From NCBI RefSeq assembly GCF_018613415.1, contig NZ_JAGGQG010000009.1, positions 62,001-126,000 on the forward strand: a stretch of DNA of 64,000 bases, in the 5' to 3' direction. The notes below the pieces were generated by a model that worked only from the letters and a program-made list of their open reading frames with translations, was not told the origin of the DNA and ran no database searches. This document shows positions 8,834-17,424 of this stretch, one piece after another. The stretch's first letter is position 1; each line of letters starts with the position of its first letter. The stretch comes from Bacillus sp. ISL-18 (GTDB taxonomy: Bacteria > Bacillota > Bacilli > Bacillales > Cytobacillaceae). Made by a program: the position numbers and the translations under genes.

Positions 8834-10180
8834 CTAGCCAATTAATATTTTTTCCTCTGCAAATCGTACTTTTGATTCTTTCTGAGTTCTTAAAAGTGCA
8901 AAAGCCATTGTTAAAGGTCCAAGTCTTCCTATAAACATCAAAATGGTTATTAAAATTCTTCCAGCGGGCGTTAAATCTGGGGTTAAACCTGCTGTTAAAC
9001 CAACCGTGCCAAAGGCAGAAATCGTTTCAAACAGGATTTTGCTCATTTCTGCTTTTTCTGTATAGGTCAGTAAGAAAAAAATGATAAAGTTAAAAATAAT
9101 AGCTGCAACCACGATCGATAAAGCCCTATTCACATATTGCCATGAGATTCTTCTTTTGAAGATATTCACATCGTTTCGATTCGTCAGGACGGCCCAAAAA
9201 GCGAACATGATAATGGCGTAAGTCGTTACTTTTATCCCTCCGCCAGTGGATCCAGAGGATGCTCCTATAAACATTAAGGCCATCATAAATACTTGAGATG
9301 AGAGGGTCATTTGAGAAATATCGATCGTATTAAATCCTGCTGTACGCGGCACAACACCTTGGAAATAGGATGCCCAAAGTTTATCTCCCAACCCAAAGTG
9401 ACCAATCGTCGAAGGATTACCAAATTCTGAAATGAATATAATTAGTGTTCCTAAAATGTTTAGAATCAGTGTCATCAATAAAGCTACTTTTGAATGCAGA
9501 GATAATTTACGAAAAGATTTTTTTCTATAAATATCTAAGATGACAGTAAAACCAATACCTCCAATAATAAAAAGGAGGGTGATAACAATATTGACAGTCG
9601 GATCTCCTACCCATTTACTAAGGCTGTCAGATTCTAACCCAAAACCAGCGTTATTAAAGGCTGAGATCGAATGGAAAACGCCATAATAAATTGCTTTTTT
9701 CAATGGCATCTCATACGCCCATCTTATCGCTAAAATAATGGCACCGATTAACTCAACGATAAGGGTAATAAGAATAATTCGCTTTACTAAGTGGACGACT
9801 CCGGAGAGTGTAAATACATTTAATGAATCTTGAAGTAATAATCGTTCCTTTAATCCAATCCTTTTTCCTAAAATAATAAACATAAATATTCCTGTCGTCA
9901 TAAATCCCCAACCGCCCATTTGAATTAAACAAAGAAGAACGATCTGACCAAATAAAGTAAAGGTAGTTCCCGTATCAGCAACGGCTAGACCTGTAACACA
10001 GACTGCAGATGTGGCTTCAAATAAAGCATCAATAAAGTTAAGGCCATATCCATGTTCATGTGTAGCAACCGGCAACATAAAAAGACAAGTTCCTATTAAA
10101 ATTAAGCTTCCGAAACCAATAACAAGAATTTGGGCAGGATTTAATTTAATCAAATTCCCTTTCTTTTTAAGCAATTTCAT
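8834..10180 (-). CDS. Ktr potassium uptake, membrane subunit (KtrB/KtrD-like)
   Basis: A 448-residue TrkH/KtrB-family channel-like transporter. All four pore-loop repeats can be seen with their selectivity-filter glycines: TSAVCVTGLAV, SISAFNNAGFGL, GVVPRTAGFNTID and ETISAFGTVGLTAGL. The ATG at 10180 has AAGGGAG upstream. It forms an operon with the RCK subunit downstream. No c-di-AMP (ydaO-type) riboswitch was recognisable in the 160 bp upstream. The pair imports K+ and, with the Na+/H+ antiporter just upstream, suggests an osmotic and ionic homeostasis block. Confidence 0.93.
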   Translation of the reverse strand: MKLLKKKGNLIKLNPAQILVIGFGSLILIGTCLFMLPVATHEHGYGLNFIDALFEATSAVCVTGLAVADTGTTFTLFGQIVLLCLIQMGGWGFMTTGIFMFIILGKRIGLKERLLLQDSLNVFTLSGVVHLVKRIILITLIVELIGAIILAIRWAYEMPLKKAIYYGVFHSISAFNNAGFGLESDSLSKWVGDPTVNIVITLLFIIGGIGFTVILDIYRKKSFRKLSLHSKVALLMTLILNILGTLIIFISEFGNPSTIGHFGLGDKLWASYFQGVVPRTAGFNTIDISQMTLSSQVFMMALMFIGASSGSTGGGIKVTTYAIIMFAFWAVLTNRNDVNIFKRRISWQYVNRALSIVVAAIIFNFIIFFLLTYTEKAEMSKILFETISAFGTVGLTAGLTPDLTPAGRILITILMFIGRLGPLTMAFALLRTQKESKVRFAEEKILIG

Positions 10181-10339
10181 ATTAATCTCCCTTAAAAATC
10201 ATTTTAATCAATCTTTATTTATCAAAAAGAGCCACAGAAGAAATAGTTCAAATGGCTTTAAAAGCAAAATTCATCAACAAACAAAACTAATCATCTATTA
10301 GCATTCTCTAGATTAAAATTGTTTGTAGGAATTTGGAAG

Positions 10340-11911
10340 TTATTCTTCTAATTTCACAAGTTTCTCGATAATTTGGTTTTGTTCTTGTTCAGCCACTTCA
10401 TTCGAAATAATATCTTCTTTTATCAGTTTTTCAACGGCGTCATGTTGTGCATATAAGGCATGTCTTTGTAAGATCGTTTGCTGTTTAACTTTTAATTCAG
10501 GATTCTTTCTAAATAGTTTCTCCATATGGGTCTGCAATCCAGATAGCTCTTGTTCATATTGTGTTACTAGCTCTTGTGCTGCCGTTTTTGAAATAAACAA
10601 CTTTTTACTAATTGATTTTATTTCCGTTATGGCCGTTTCGTATCGGTGTCCACGTGTGATTATTTCTTCATATTCTTTATATCCTTCTTCTTTTTTATTA
10701 ACCGCTAGGAAGGATATAAGAGGTTTTATAGAAAGTCCTTGAACGATTAACGAGAATAGAACCACACTAAAGGCAATAATTAAGATATCCTCCCGTCCTT
10801 CAAAATGACGAGGAAGACTTAAAACTAAAGCAATAGAGAGTGATCCCTTTAGGCCTCCCCAATTGATAACATGCCTCCAGGCAGAAGGGAAATTCTTAGT
10901 TAAAATCAGACTAGCATATACCGCAAGGCTTCTTGCTATCAGTACAATTAAAATGGAAATTAAAATCAAACTCCATTTGTCGCTGAAATTAATCTTAGTT
11001 ATTTCTAATCCCACCATTAAAAAGACAACAGAGTTCGCTAGCAACGCAGTAACATCCCAGAAGTTATTGATGTTGAGTTTCGTTGTTGGACTCATCCCAA
11101 TTTTCGCCCCATAATTTCCAAATATCAAGCCAGCCACAACCACAGCAATAACACCGGAAGCGTGGACAGATTCACCTAATAAGAATGAACCATAAAACAG
11201 AATAATACTAAAGATGATTTCCATAGGATAATCATCAAATTGTTTGGTTAATTGTGAAAAACCAAAGCCAAGTGCTCCCCCAATGATGATCCCCAGTGAG
11301 ATTACTTTGATAAATTCCCATAATCCATAACCCACCCCTCCTGCTCCAAGGTCAAGGTATGTAAGTAAATAAAAGGCGGATATTTTAAAAAGAACAACCG
11401 AGAGTCCATCATTAAATAAACTTTCACCTTCAATGACAGTTGCAAGTCTTTTGTGTACTCCGACGCTTTTAAAAATAGACAAAACACTGACTGGATCCGT
11501 AGCACTCATTAAGGCAGCAAATACAAAAGCCTTTGGGATCGAAAAATCCAACAGCCCTATCATTAATAAACCAATTATAAAAAATGATAAAAGTGTACCT
11601 CCAAAAGCTAGAGCCAGAATGGGCCCTTTATTCTCTTTTAAATGGGAGAAGGGCAGTTTTAATGATGCTTCACCTAATAAAGCAGGCAAAAACAGTGTAA
11701 TAATAACAAAGTTAAAAACTTCCCCTTCTGTAATGAAATCCTTTAATTGTTCTAAAACAGGAATGTTTACTAGTCCAATCACAGTTCCAACAATCACTAA
11801 TGCAATGGGATAAGGTCGATTGAATTTTTTTGCAACAGCAGTTACACCTGCTGCAATCATTACTAAAATAAGACTAAGTTCAAAAATGTGATGTAAATCT
11901 AATTCAGTCAC
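10340..11911 (-). CDS. CPA1-family Na+(K+)/H+ antiporter
   Basis: A 523-residue monovalent cation/proton antiporter. It has about twelve membrane segments in the first 400 residues with the CPA1 signature ATDPVSVLSIFK, whose Asp binds the ion, and the matching EGESLFNDG. A cytosolic C-terminal helical tail of about 110 residues follows. The start is probably the GTG at 11911, about 12 bases after AGGAGG; a TTG at 11932 would sit on top of that site. It resembles the NhaG/NhaK/NhaP group. It lies 160 bp upstream of the Ktr genes in the same direction. Confidence 0.88.
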   Translation of the reverse strand: MTELDLHHIFELSLILVMIAAGVTAVAKKFNRPYPIALVIVGTVIGLVNIPVLEQLKDFITEGEVFNFVIITLFLPALLGEASLKLPFSHLKENKGPILALAFGGTLLSFFIIGLLMIGLLDFSIPKAFVFAALMSATDPVSVLSIFKSVGVHKRLATVIEGESLFNDGLSVVLFKISAFYLLTYLDLGAGGVGYGLWEFIKVISLGIIIGGALGFGFSQLTKQFDDYPMEIIFSIILFYGSFLLGESVHASGVIAVVVAGLIFGNYGAKIGMSPTTKLNINNFWDVTALLANSVVFLMVGLEITKINFSDKWSLILISILIVLIARSLAVYASLILTKNFPSAWRHVINWGGLKGSLSIALVLSLPRHFEGREDILIIAFSVVLFSLIVQGLSIKPLISFLAVNKKEEGYKEYEEIITRGHRYETAITEIKSISKKLFISKTAAQELVTQYEQELSGLQTHMEKLFRKNPELKVKQQTILQRHALYAQHDAVEKLIKEDIISNEVAEQEQNQIIEKLVKLEE

Positions 11912-11960
11912 TTTAATACAGTACCTCCTCAACTTATCAGGTGATTACTTTACTTATTCT

Positions 11961-12150
11961 CTACGTTTTTTCAGGCAGGTATTTCATGCATTTTTTTAGT
12001 TTATGTTTATAAATAAGATACCCTATCACAGAAGAAGTAGTTACACCTATAGAAAAAATATAAAATAAGGTTTTTCTAGTGAACCCCCTTTTTTTTCAGT
12101 ATATCTAATTTCGCTTCACTTGATGGAGGAACCCTATCTTCGTCCAACAT
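11961..12150 (-). pseudogene. Small membrane protein gene with a frameshift in an A8-G5 tract
   Basis: On the minus strand, MLDEDRVPPSSEAKLDILKKKG reads from the ATG at 12150 to a homopolymer (positions 12084-12096 on the plus strand), then hits a stop. Removing one base there continues the frame as FTRKTLFYIFSIGVTTSS and VIGYLIYKHKLKKCMKYLPEKT with a stop at 11961. The result is a 62-residue protein with one membrane segment and basic C-terminus. I do not recognise the family. It could be a real gene with a sequence error, a phase-variable tract or a pseudogene. Confidence 0.4.
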
Positions 12151-12190
12151 CTTTTCTTTACCTTGCTCATTGATTGAATTATGACTAAAA

Positions 12191-12231
12191 GGAAAATAAA
12201 GAGAGTAGGTTACCAACTCTCTTTATTTTCC
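12191..12231. terminator. Bidirectional terminator downstream of ytaF
   Basis: A perfect 16-bp stem (GGAAAATAAAGAGAGT with ACTCTCTTTATTTTCC) has a nine-base loop. Confidence 0.85.
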
Positions 12232-12256
12232 TTAGATTTATTACCTATTCTATTAA

Positions 12257-12862
12257 TTATACAAACATTTCATAAACACCTATGATTAATAACATTAGCC
12301 CCGCAACTATATTTGAGTATTTCCCAATATTCTTCCCACAAATCTTATTCCCAAGTTTTAATCCAAACCAAATGGAGAGGACCGAAAACAATCCAATCGA
12401 AATTGTTGCTAAAACTGGAGAAACTCCTGTTATTCCTGCCCCTAGTCCCATTGCAAGGCAATTTATCGCTAATGCAAATCCTAAAAAAATTGACTCTTTT
12501 AATGATATAACCTTATCATCATTTACATCTGCTAAATTTGGATGAGTTATTACTTGTGTATAATTTGAATCAATTTTTACTTCACCCATCGCTTTTTTTT
12601 CAAAAAAGGAATCCAATATACATTTAATTCCAATGCAAATGATGATGAATCCTCCTAGTAGATTGGCAATTTGTATGGTGATAAAAGCTGAAATGAGTCT
12701 TCCCGCAATGATGGAAAGATAAGCACACAACATGGAAACGATGCCGATAATCAAATTAGAGATAAATGGAATCCGTGTTGATTTTAAACCATATGAAACA
12801 CTTATTCCTAAATTATCAAGATTGGAGGCAATACCAATTAATAAGATAGATGCCAGATGCAT
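12257..12862 (-). CDS. ytaF: Sporulation membrane protein YtaF (MntP/YtaF family)
   Basis: A 201-residue polytopic membrane protein with two related halves of three segments each: ILLIGIASNLDNLGISVSYG in the first and FLGFALAINCLAMGLGAGITG in the second, each carrying Asp/Asn/Ser residues within the membrane. This is the YtaF branch of the MntP-like (DUF204) family, known as a sporulation membrane protein in B. subtilis. The linker between halves (about residues 88-125) is polar and variable. Transport of a cation is plausible from the family but unproven. It is monocistronic with a strong terminator. Confidence 0.85.
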   Translation of the reverse strand: MHLASILLIGIASNLDNLGISVSYGLKSTRIPFISNLIIGIVSMLCAYLSIIAGRLISAFITIQIANLLGGFIIICIGIKCILDSFFEKKAMGEVKIDSNYTQVITHPNLADVNDDKVISLKESIFLGFALAINCLAMGLGAGITGVSPVLATISIGLFSVLSIWFGLKLGNKICGKNIGKYSNIVAGLMLLIIGVYEMFV

Positions 12863-12985
12863 ATTTTCCTCCTATGATTTACATTGGTCTAAGTTGATCT
12901 TTATGTGTATTTATATATTCAAATGGTTTTAATTATGTTAAAAGAAATTATGGGTCCCAGTTATACATAATTCCATTAAGACGTC

Positions 12986-13010
12986 AAAAAAGGAACTCAG
13001 TTTGAGTCCC
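12986..13010 (-). terminator. Terminator of tatC
   Basis: On the minus strand GGGACTC and GAGTTCC pair around AAACT, followed by six T residues. Confidence 0.8.
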
Positions 13011-13042
13011 TTAATGAATACTGTTTTCATTTTTATTAAATG

Positions 13043-13786
13043 CTAAATAATCATATTTTCATCAGTTTCTAGAACAGTAATTTGTTTTTGTTTTCGTCTA
13101 TAAACGATTTTAGAAAACAAAACGCTTATTTCATACAATAATATTAGTGGGATCGACACTGAAATATGAGAAATAAATTCTGGTGGAGAAATCATGGAAG
13201 CAATTAAAACCAGAAGTAAATAAGCATACTTTCTTAATTTAACGATCTTGTATGGATTAACCAAACCTAATGTAGTTAAGAACATTGAGACAAGCGGCAT
13301 TTCAAAGGCGACCCCAAAAGGTAAAGTCATATTAATTAAAAAACTAAAATATTTATCTGCTGTAAACGAGGCAGTCATTAAATCTTTCCCCAAATTAATG
13401 AGAAACCTCATAATATTCGGAAATATAAAGTAATAACCAAATGCCAACCCTCCTATAAAGAGAAAAAACATAGCAGGTATATACGCTAATGTAACCCTTC
13501 TTTCCAATGGGTTTAAGGCTGGTTTGACAAATAGCCAGATTTGCCATGCAGCCACTGGGATAGTCCCAGCTACTGCCACAACAGTGGCTATGTGAAAATA
13601 AATCCACATGATATCACTTGGTCCCAAAATCATTAACTTGTATCCTAGATCCCCCATGAAAAAAAGATAGATATTTTTCACATAAACAAGTCCTAAAACA
13701 AGGAATAAAATGAAAGCAACCACAGAAATAATTAATCTTTTTCGTAATTCTTCAAGATGATCAACAAAATAAAGTTCTTTATCCAT
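13043..13786 (-). CDS. tatC: Twin-arginine translocase subunit TatC
   Basis: A 247-residue six-segment membrane protein, the signal-peptide receptor of the Tat protein export system. The N-terminal HLEELRKRL motif that contacts the twin-arginine signal lies at about residues 9-17. The conserved FEMPL with its glutamate in the third cytosolic/membrane boundary is present. The start is the ATG at 13786, giving the standard MDKELYF beginning; GGCGAGG lies upstream. In Bacillus tatC normally follows a tatA gene, but none lies in this window, so the partner must be elsewhere. Confidence 0.93.
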   Translation of the reverse strand: MDKELYFVDHLEELRKRLIISVVAFILFLVLGLVYVKNIYLFFMGDLGYKLMILGPSDIMWIYFHIATVVAVAGTIPVAAWQIWLFVKPALNPLERRVTLAYIPAMFFLFIGGLAFGYYFIFPNIMRFLINLGKDLMTASFTADKYFSFLINMTLPFGVAFEMPLVSMFLTTLGLVNPYKIVKLRKYAYLLLVLIASMISPPEFISHISVSIPLILLYEISVLFSKIVYRRKQKQITVLETDENMII

Positions 13787-13921
13787 CACAGTACCTCGCC
13801 TGCCTGTCACAAATTTATTACCTTCTCCATCTTATTACGCTATAACCCTTTTCCATCTTACTCTTCTTCTCCAACTCACTCATTCCATAAAACACCTTTT
13901 AGTTATTATTGTAAAATTAAA

Positions 13922-14566
13922 TCATTTACTTACAGTTAATGATTTAGTTACAATTTGGACTGCAATAGCATCATCAATATATCCAATTGGAAATATGTAA
14001 TCAGGAATGACGTCCACTGATACAATAAAATAGATTAGTGCACTTCCTATTATGGCAAGTTCTCGTGATGTTCCTCGATTCAAACGGAATTTCTCATACA
14101 AGTCTTTAAGCTGACTTATAAATGGACCAATACTGCCAATTTTCTTCAGTTTTTCACCAAAATTATTCAGAATAGTTCCTTTTCCCTCTTCAGTTTGTGC
14201 ATATTGTTCATAATTAGCTAATTGACAGTCCACACTTACAATACTAAATTGATTATCTATTATATTGGAGGATTCAAGGAAATTTTGAATACTCTCAACA
14301 GACTTAAGAAGATCTGATTGTTGTAATCCCTCTTGTTCCATTGAATAACCCGCAACCACAAATAACTCTGAGATAGGGACATTTAAATGTTCGGCAAATT
14401 TTTGTAAATGTACAGGATTCGCCTTGCGTTTCCCGTTAATAATCCGTGAGATAGTGGCTGTGTCAATATTAGTCAGTTCACTAAGCTTCCTCATGGATAA
14501 AGAGTGTTCTTTTAACAACTTTTTCATATACAAACCTAGTTTTTTATCTGATTTATCTTCCGTCAT
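13922..14566 (-). CDS. XRE helix-turn-helix regulator fused to a DUF1232 domain
   Basis: A 214-residue protein. Residues about 10-70 form a classic XRE/Cro HTH (MRKLSELTNIDTATISRIINGKRK). Residues about 160-205 match DUF1232, the YkvA-like domain with SALIYFIVSVDVIPDYIFPIGYIDDAIAV. The middle is a helical linker. DUF1232 regions are hydrophobic, so the protein may associate with the membrane (inference). It is monocistronic, with its own sigma-A type promoter and a palindrome over the -35 element (14678-14708), which suggests autorepression. Confidence 0.85.
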   Translation of the reverse strand: MTEDKSDKKLGLYMKKLLKEHSLSMRKLSELTNIDTATISRIINGKRKANPVHLQKFAEHLNVPISELFVVAGYSMEQEGLQQSDLLKSVESIQNFLESSNIIDNQFSIVSVDCQLANYEQYAQTEEGKGTILNNFGEKLKKIGSIGPFISQLKDLYEKFRLNRGTSRELAIIGSALIYFIVSVDVIPDYIFPIGYIDDAIAVQIVTKSLTVSK

Positions 14567-14677
14567 ATCAAGTTTCCTTTCGATAGTTTAATTAAGTGAA
14601 TTTCATATAAAAATTAAACCTCTATTAAACCATTAAAAAACTGTGAATTTATCCTTTAAAATGTAAAATCATTTAAA

Positions 14678-14708
14678 AATATACATAAATGTTGACAAAT
14701 TGTCAACA
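14678..14708 (-). promoter_or_regulatory. Sigma-A promoter with overlapping palindromic operator
   Basis: On the minus strand TTGACA (14706-14701), a 17-bp spacer and TATATT (14683-14678) form a near-consensus promoter 112 bp upstream of the XRE-DUF1232 start. A perfect palindrome with 9-bp arms TGTTGACAA and TTGTCAACA covers the -35 box (14690-14708). This is a good candidate binding site for the downstream HTH protein. Confidence 0.75.
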
Positions 14709-14907
14709 CCCATTCCTGTTTTCTTCATTTATTGATTTTCTGTGAATTAAAATCCTTCCTAAAATTGATGGTAAAAAGTAAATACTTCAAATGTGTTAGA
14801 ACTTCTTGAATACCGTTTTCTGTAGTAATGTTCCTTTCTCCTCCTATTAGTCTACTAATCGTAGGGCCGGCTCCTAGAATATGATATAATCATATTGGAG
14901 GTGAATT

Positions 14908-15822
14908 ATGGAAGGATTTCAGGAGGATACTGAAAAATGGTTTAAGAATCCCCGAAACCTAGTCATTTTAAAAATTTTTATCCCTATTATTCTTGGCATT
15001 ATTCTACTAATCGTAAAGAAAATTTGGGGCGACTCCCTCCTCTCCTATACCCAAGAACACAAGTGGTTTATATTGACTGGTTTTACGGCAGTCATTCTCT
15101 ACATAAGTTGGGCCTTTAAAGATTTCTTTACCAACCATAAACAAAATTTGCGGAGAACATGGTATTTCTTGTTTATGGTGGGGATCGTATTGCTGCTCAC
15201 TCAAACAGGTTTTAATGTGAAAGATTGGCAGCAATATTCTTTGTTAGCAGCGATGTTTATCTTTGTCGATTTGGCCTTATTTCTTACTCCCTCTATAAAG
15301 AAAATCGGCGGAGCGGAAATGGAACAAATCAATGAAGTGGAAAGCGTCAATAACGAAATGAAGAAGGTTATTGTCCAAACGCAAAATAGAAGTTTGCAAT
15401 TCACCAATATATTGGACATGATGCAAATCTCATCTTTTAAAACCCAAGAATGGGATGAAATCGAAGTTTATCAGGAGAGTTTAGAGGATTTTTTATTTAC
15501 ATACGGGGAAACCTGCAGACAAGAGATTACCGTCTTTAAGAAAGACAATGATCATTTTTTTAAACAAGAAGTTGGCACCGTACTCGGAGTGAATCTTACC
15601 GAAGAACAAATGCATTTGATCAATGACAATATCGTCGTTCATGTTGATAAACAAACCGTTCTAATTCCCTATCTCGAAAAAGTGTTCCCAGTGGTGATTT
15701 CGATTGAATCGGAAAAAGAACATGTCTTGGATATAGACATAGACCATATCATTAACCTATGTTTGATCCATACTTGGTTAAAAAAACCAGAAGATGAACA
15801 ACCAAATTGGCAAACGTTGTAG
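14908..15822 (+). CDS. spoIISA: SpoIISA-family membrane toxin
   Basis: A 304-residue protein matching the B. subtilis toxin SpoIISA (248 residues), which kills by damaging the cytoplasmic membrane. Shared landmarks are RRTWYFLFMVG, FVDLALFLTPSIKKIGGAE, the ESLEDFLFTYGETCRQE region of the cytosolic GAF-like domain and TVLIPY. Four membrane segments are visible (about residues 17-38, 52-70, 85-102 and 110-128), one more at the N-terminus than the three in B. subtilis. GGAGGTGA precedes the ATG. Two small antitoxin-like genes follow on the same strand. Confidence 0.85.
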   Translation: MEGFQEDTEKWFKNPRNLVILKIFIPIILGIILLIVKKIWGDSLLSYTQEHKWFILTGFTAVILYISWAFKDFFTNHKQNLRRTWYFLFMVGIVLLLTQTGFNVKDWQQYSLLAAMFIFVDLALFLTPSIKKIGGAEMEQINEVESVNNEMKKVIVQTQNRSLQFTNILDMMQISSFKTQEWDEIEVYQESLEDFLFTYGETCRQEITVFKKDNDHFFKQEVGTVLGVNLTEEQMHLINDNIVVHVDKQTVLIPYLEKVFPVVISIESEKEHVLDIDIDHIINLCLIHTWLKKPEDEQPNWQTL

Positions 15823-15880
15823 ATAAACAAGTGTTAGTTTGGTAGAATAAGGGTAATATGTAGGAAAGGAGTGGATATAA

Positions 15881-16090
15881 ATGCCAGAGCGTACGAACAA
15901 AACAGAGGGAAATGTAGTCACGATGGTTGGAAGACGCAAAGGTAGAGTAAAGTCTCCTTTTTTACAAGAGAAGGCTACGCGAACAGTTCCACAAACTTCT
16001 CCATCATTGTATACGAGGGAATTATTTAAAAGAAGCGATGAAGCTGTAGATCGCTTAAAGGATAGCCATTACGGTGAAGTGAGACGATAA
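15881..16090 (+). CDS. spoIISB: SpoIISB-like antitoxin
   Basis: A 69-residue, basic, probably disordered protein starting 58 bp after the toxin. It resembles the 56-residue SpoIISB antitoxin: a Lys/Arg-rich stretch then KSPFLQEKATRTVPQTSP, LYTRELFKRSDEAVDRLKD, matching the B. subtilis order KPF, TTSV, SPHTARIFKENERLIDEYK. SpoIISB wraps around the cytosolic domain of SpoIISA. AAAGGAG lies at the correct distance from the ATG. A terminator directly follows its stop, separating it from the second antitoxin-like gene. Confidence 0.75.
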   Translation: MPERTNKTEGNVVTMVGRRKGRVKSPFLQEKATRTVPQTSPSLYTRELFKRSDEAVDRLKDSHYGEVRR

Positions 16091-16117
16091 GACAGGATTT
16101 TAATCCTGTCTATTTTT
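16091..16117 (+). terminator. Terminator after spoIISB
   Basis: GACAGGATT and AATCCTGTC form a perfect stem followed by TATTTTTATT. It would end toxin-antitoxin transcription before the second small gene. Confidence 0.85.
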
Positions 16118-16228
16118 ATTGTGTCTCATAAGGAACAATGTTTCTTTAAAGGCTTTTTGATTAAAACCCTCATAATCGGACCATACAGACAATATATATG
16201 TACAAGCATTTGTATGGGAGATGATGTG

Positions 16229-16372
16229 GTGAGTGTTAGAAAAAAGAAAAGTCCTTTTTTATTGGATCAGCCCTCAGGGTCCATTCCAAAGCGTGACCAG
16301 GATCATAATTTACTTCTAAATTTGCATAAGAAATTGAAAGACAATATTGATAAATTAAAAAAAGGCAGATAG
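16229..16372 (+). CDS. Second small SpoIIS antitoxin-like protein (SpoIISC-like)
   Basis: A 47-residue basic protein from the GTG at 16229, eight bases after GGGAG. Its VRKKKSPFLLDQPSGSIPKR segment repeats the KSPFL motif of the SpoIISB-like protein next to it, and the C-terminus is a Lys-rich helix (LLLNLHKKLKDNIDKLKK) like the antitoxin end. B. subtilis is known to carry an extra antitoxin, SpoIISC, in this position, so assignment as its counterpart is reasonable. It is separated from spoIISB by a terminator and probably has its own promoter. Confidence 0.6.
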   Translation: MSVRKKKSPFLLDQPSGSIPKRDQDHNLLLNLHKKLKDNIDKLKKGR

Positions 16373-16450
16373 GTGTAAGTTAATTCCAACAAATCTGCCA
16401 CCTTCCCAATAAAAACCGCCTCCCTAGGGAGTACAAAATGAAAGATAAAC

Positions 16451-17230
16451 TTAATTGTCTCTTCCAGGTTTGTAATGATAAGGATCACTTTGATGTCCCG
16501 TAATTTCATTATTATCGATAGACAGCTGTCCATCGTCGTGGTACGTTGCTAAGGTAATATTCTCTATTTTTTCTCCTCTCTTTTCAAGTTCTCCGATTAG
16601 CCAACTATAGTCTAATTGTAAATATTTTAAATTATGATAAACAACTTGACCGTCCATAATCAGCGGGATAGGAATGTACTCTTTTTTTACCTGTAAGTTC
16701 AAATCTTTTGGTTGAACGGGACGATAGTCCGACTTAGGGATCACACTAATACTTCCTGTGGCCTCCATCACGGCAATCGAGATACTTTGAATATCTGTGT
16801 ACCCTTTTACTCTTAAATGTGATAATAATTCATTCATGGGCATCCGTACCTTCTTCAACGCTTTTCGGTCTATGTCACCATTATGAATTAAAACGGTAGG
16901 ACTCGCATATAACATCCATCTTAGTTTATTATGTAAGGATAAACGGATAAAAATCTTATATAAAATGACTGTGATTCCAGCATAGGTAATCGCTTTTCCC
17001 ATATTCATTACTTCCACAGGGGAACTAATAATATTGGTAAGAATTAGGATATACAATAAATCAAAGGTGTGCATCTGAGCGACTGCCTTTTTTCCTGTAA
17101 ACCTTAAAAGCAAATAACCTACCACAAATACTAAGGCTGTCCGGTAAAATGGTTCCAAAATTGGCATCTCCCTAAAACAAAGGCTTAACAGTGTCTGAAG
17201 TACCTTTAGTATTAGAAGTTTTATTCCCAC
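16451..17230 (-). CDS. DUF421 (YetF-type) membrane protein
   Basis: A DUF421 member of up to 259 residues: three membrane segments at the N-terminus with LLRFTGKKAVAQMHTFDLLYILILTN, then a soluble domain with LLSHLRVKGYTDIQSISIAVMEATGSISVIPK typical of YetF/YdfR-like proteins, and a C-terminal extension of about 60 residues that the shorter homologue at 7408 lacks. The start is uncertain: a GTG at 17230 has only a weak site, while an ATG at 17167 has GGGAG directly abutting it. Role unsettled. Confidence 0.85.
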   Translation of the reverse strand: MGIKLLILKVLQTLLSLCFREMPILEPFYRTALVFVVGYLLLRFTGKKAVAQMHTFDLLYILILTNIISSPVEVMNMGKAITYAGITVILYKIFIRLSLHNKLRWMLYASPTVLIHNGDIDRKALKKVRMPMNELLSHLRVKGYTDIQSISIAVMEATGSISVIPKSDYRPVQPKDLNLQVKKEYIPIPLIMDGQVVYHNLKYLQLDYSWLIGELEKRGEKIENITLATYHDDGQLSIDNNEITGHQSDPYHYKPGRDN

Positions 17231-17424
17231 CTAAACAACCTAATCGAATTATTTAATGAACGTTGGCTCGTGTAATCACTCCATACTTTTCAGATCAAAT
17301 GTTTCCCCAACGAAACTTTTTTTCTCCTCTGTTACTTAGTTAGCACAGCGACAAAAGGTTTCTCTAGACCCACTTGATTCTTTTGTTTCATAATGGAAAA
17401 GGATAGAAACGTGGGGGAAGTAAA

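Noticed and set aside
10181-10339. c-di-AMP (ydaO-type) riboswitch upstream of the ktr genes
   Set aside because: The gap is too short and lacks the conserved riboswitch elements.
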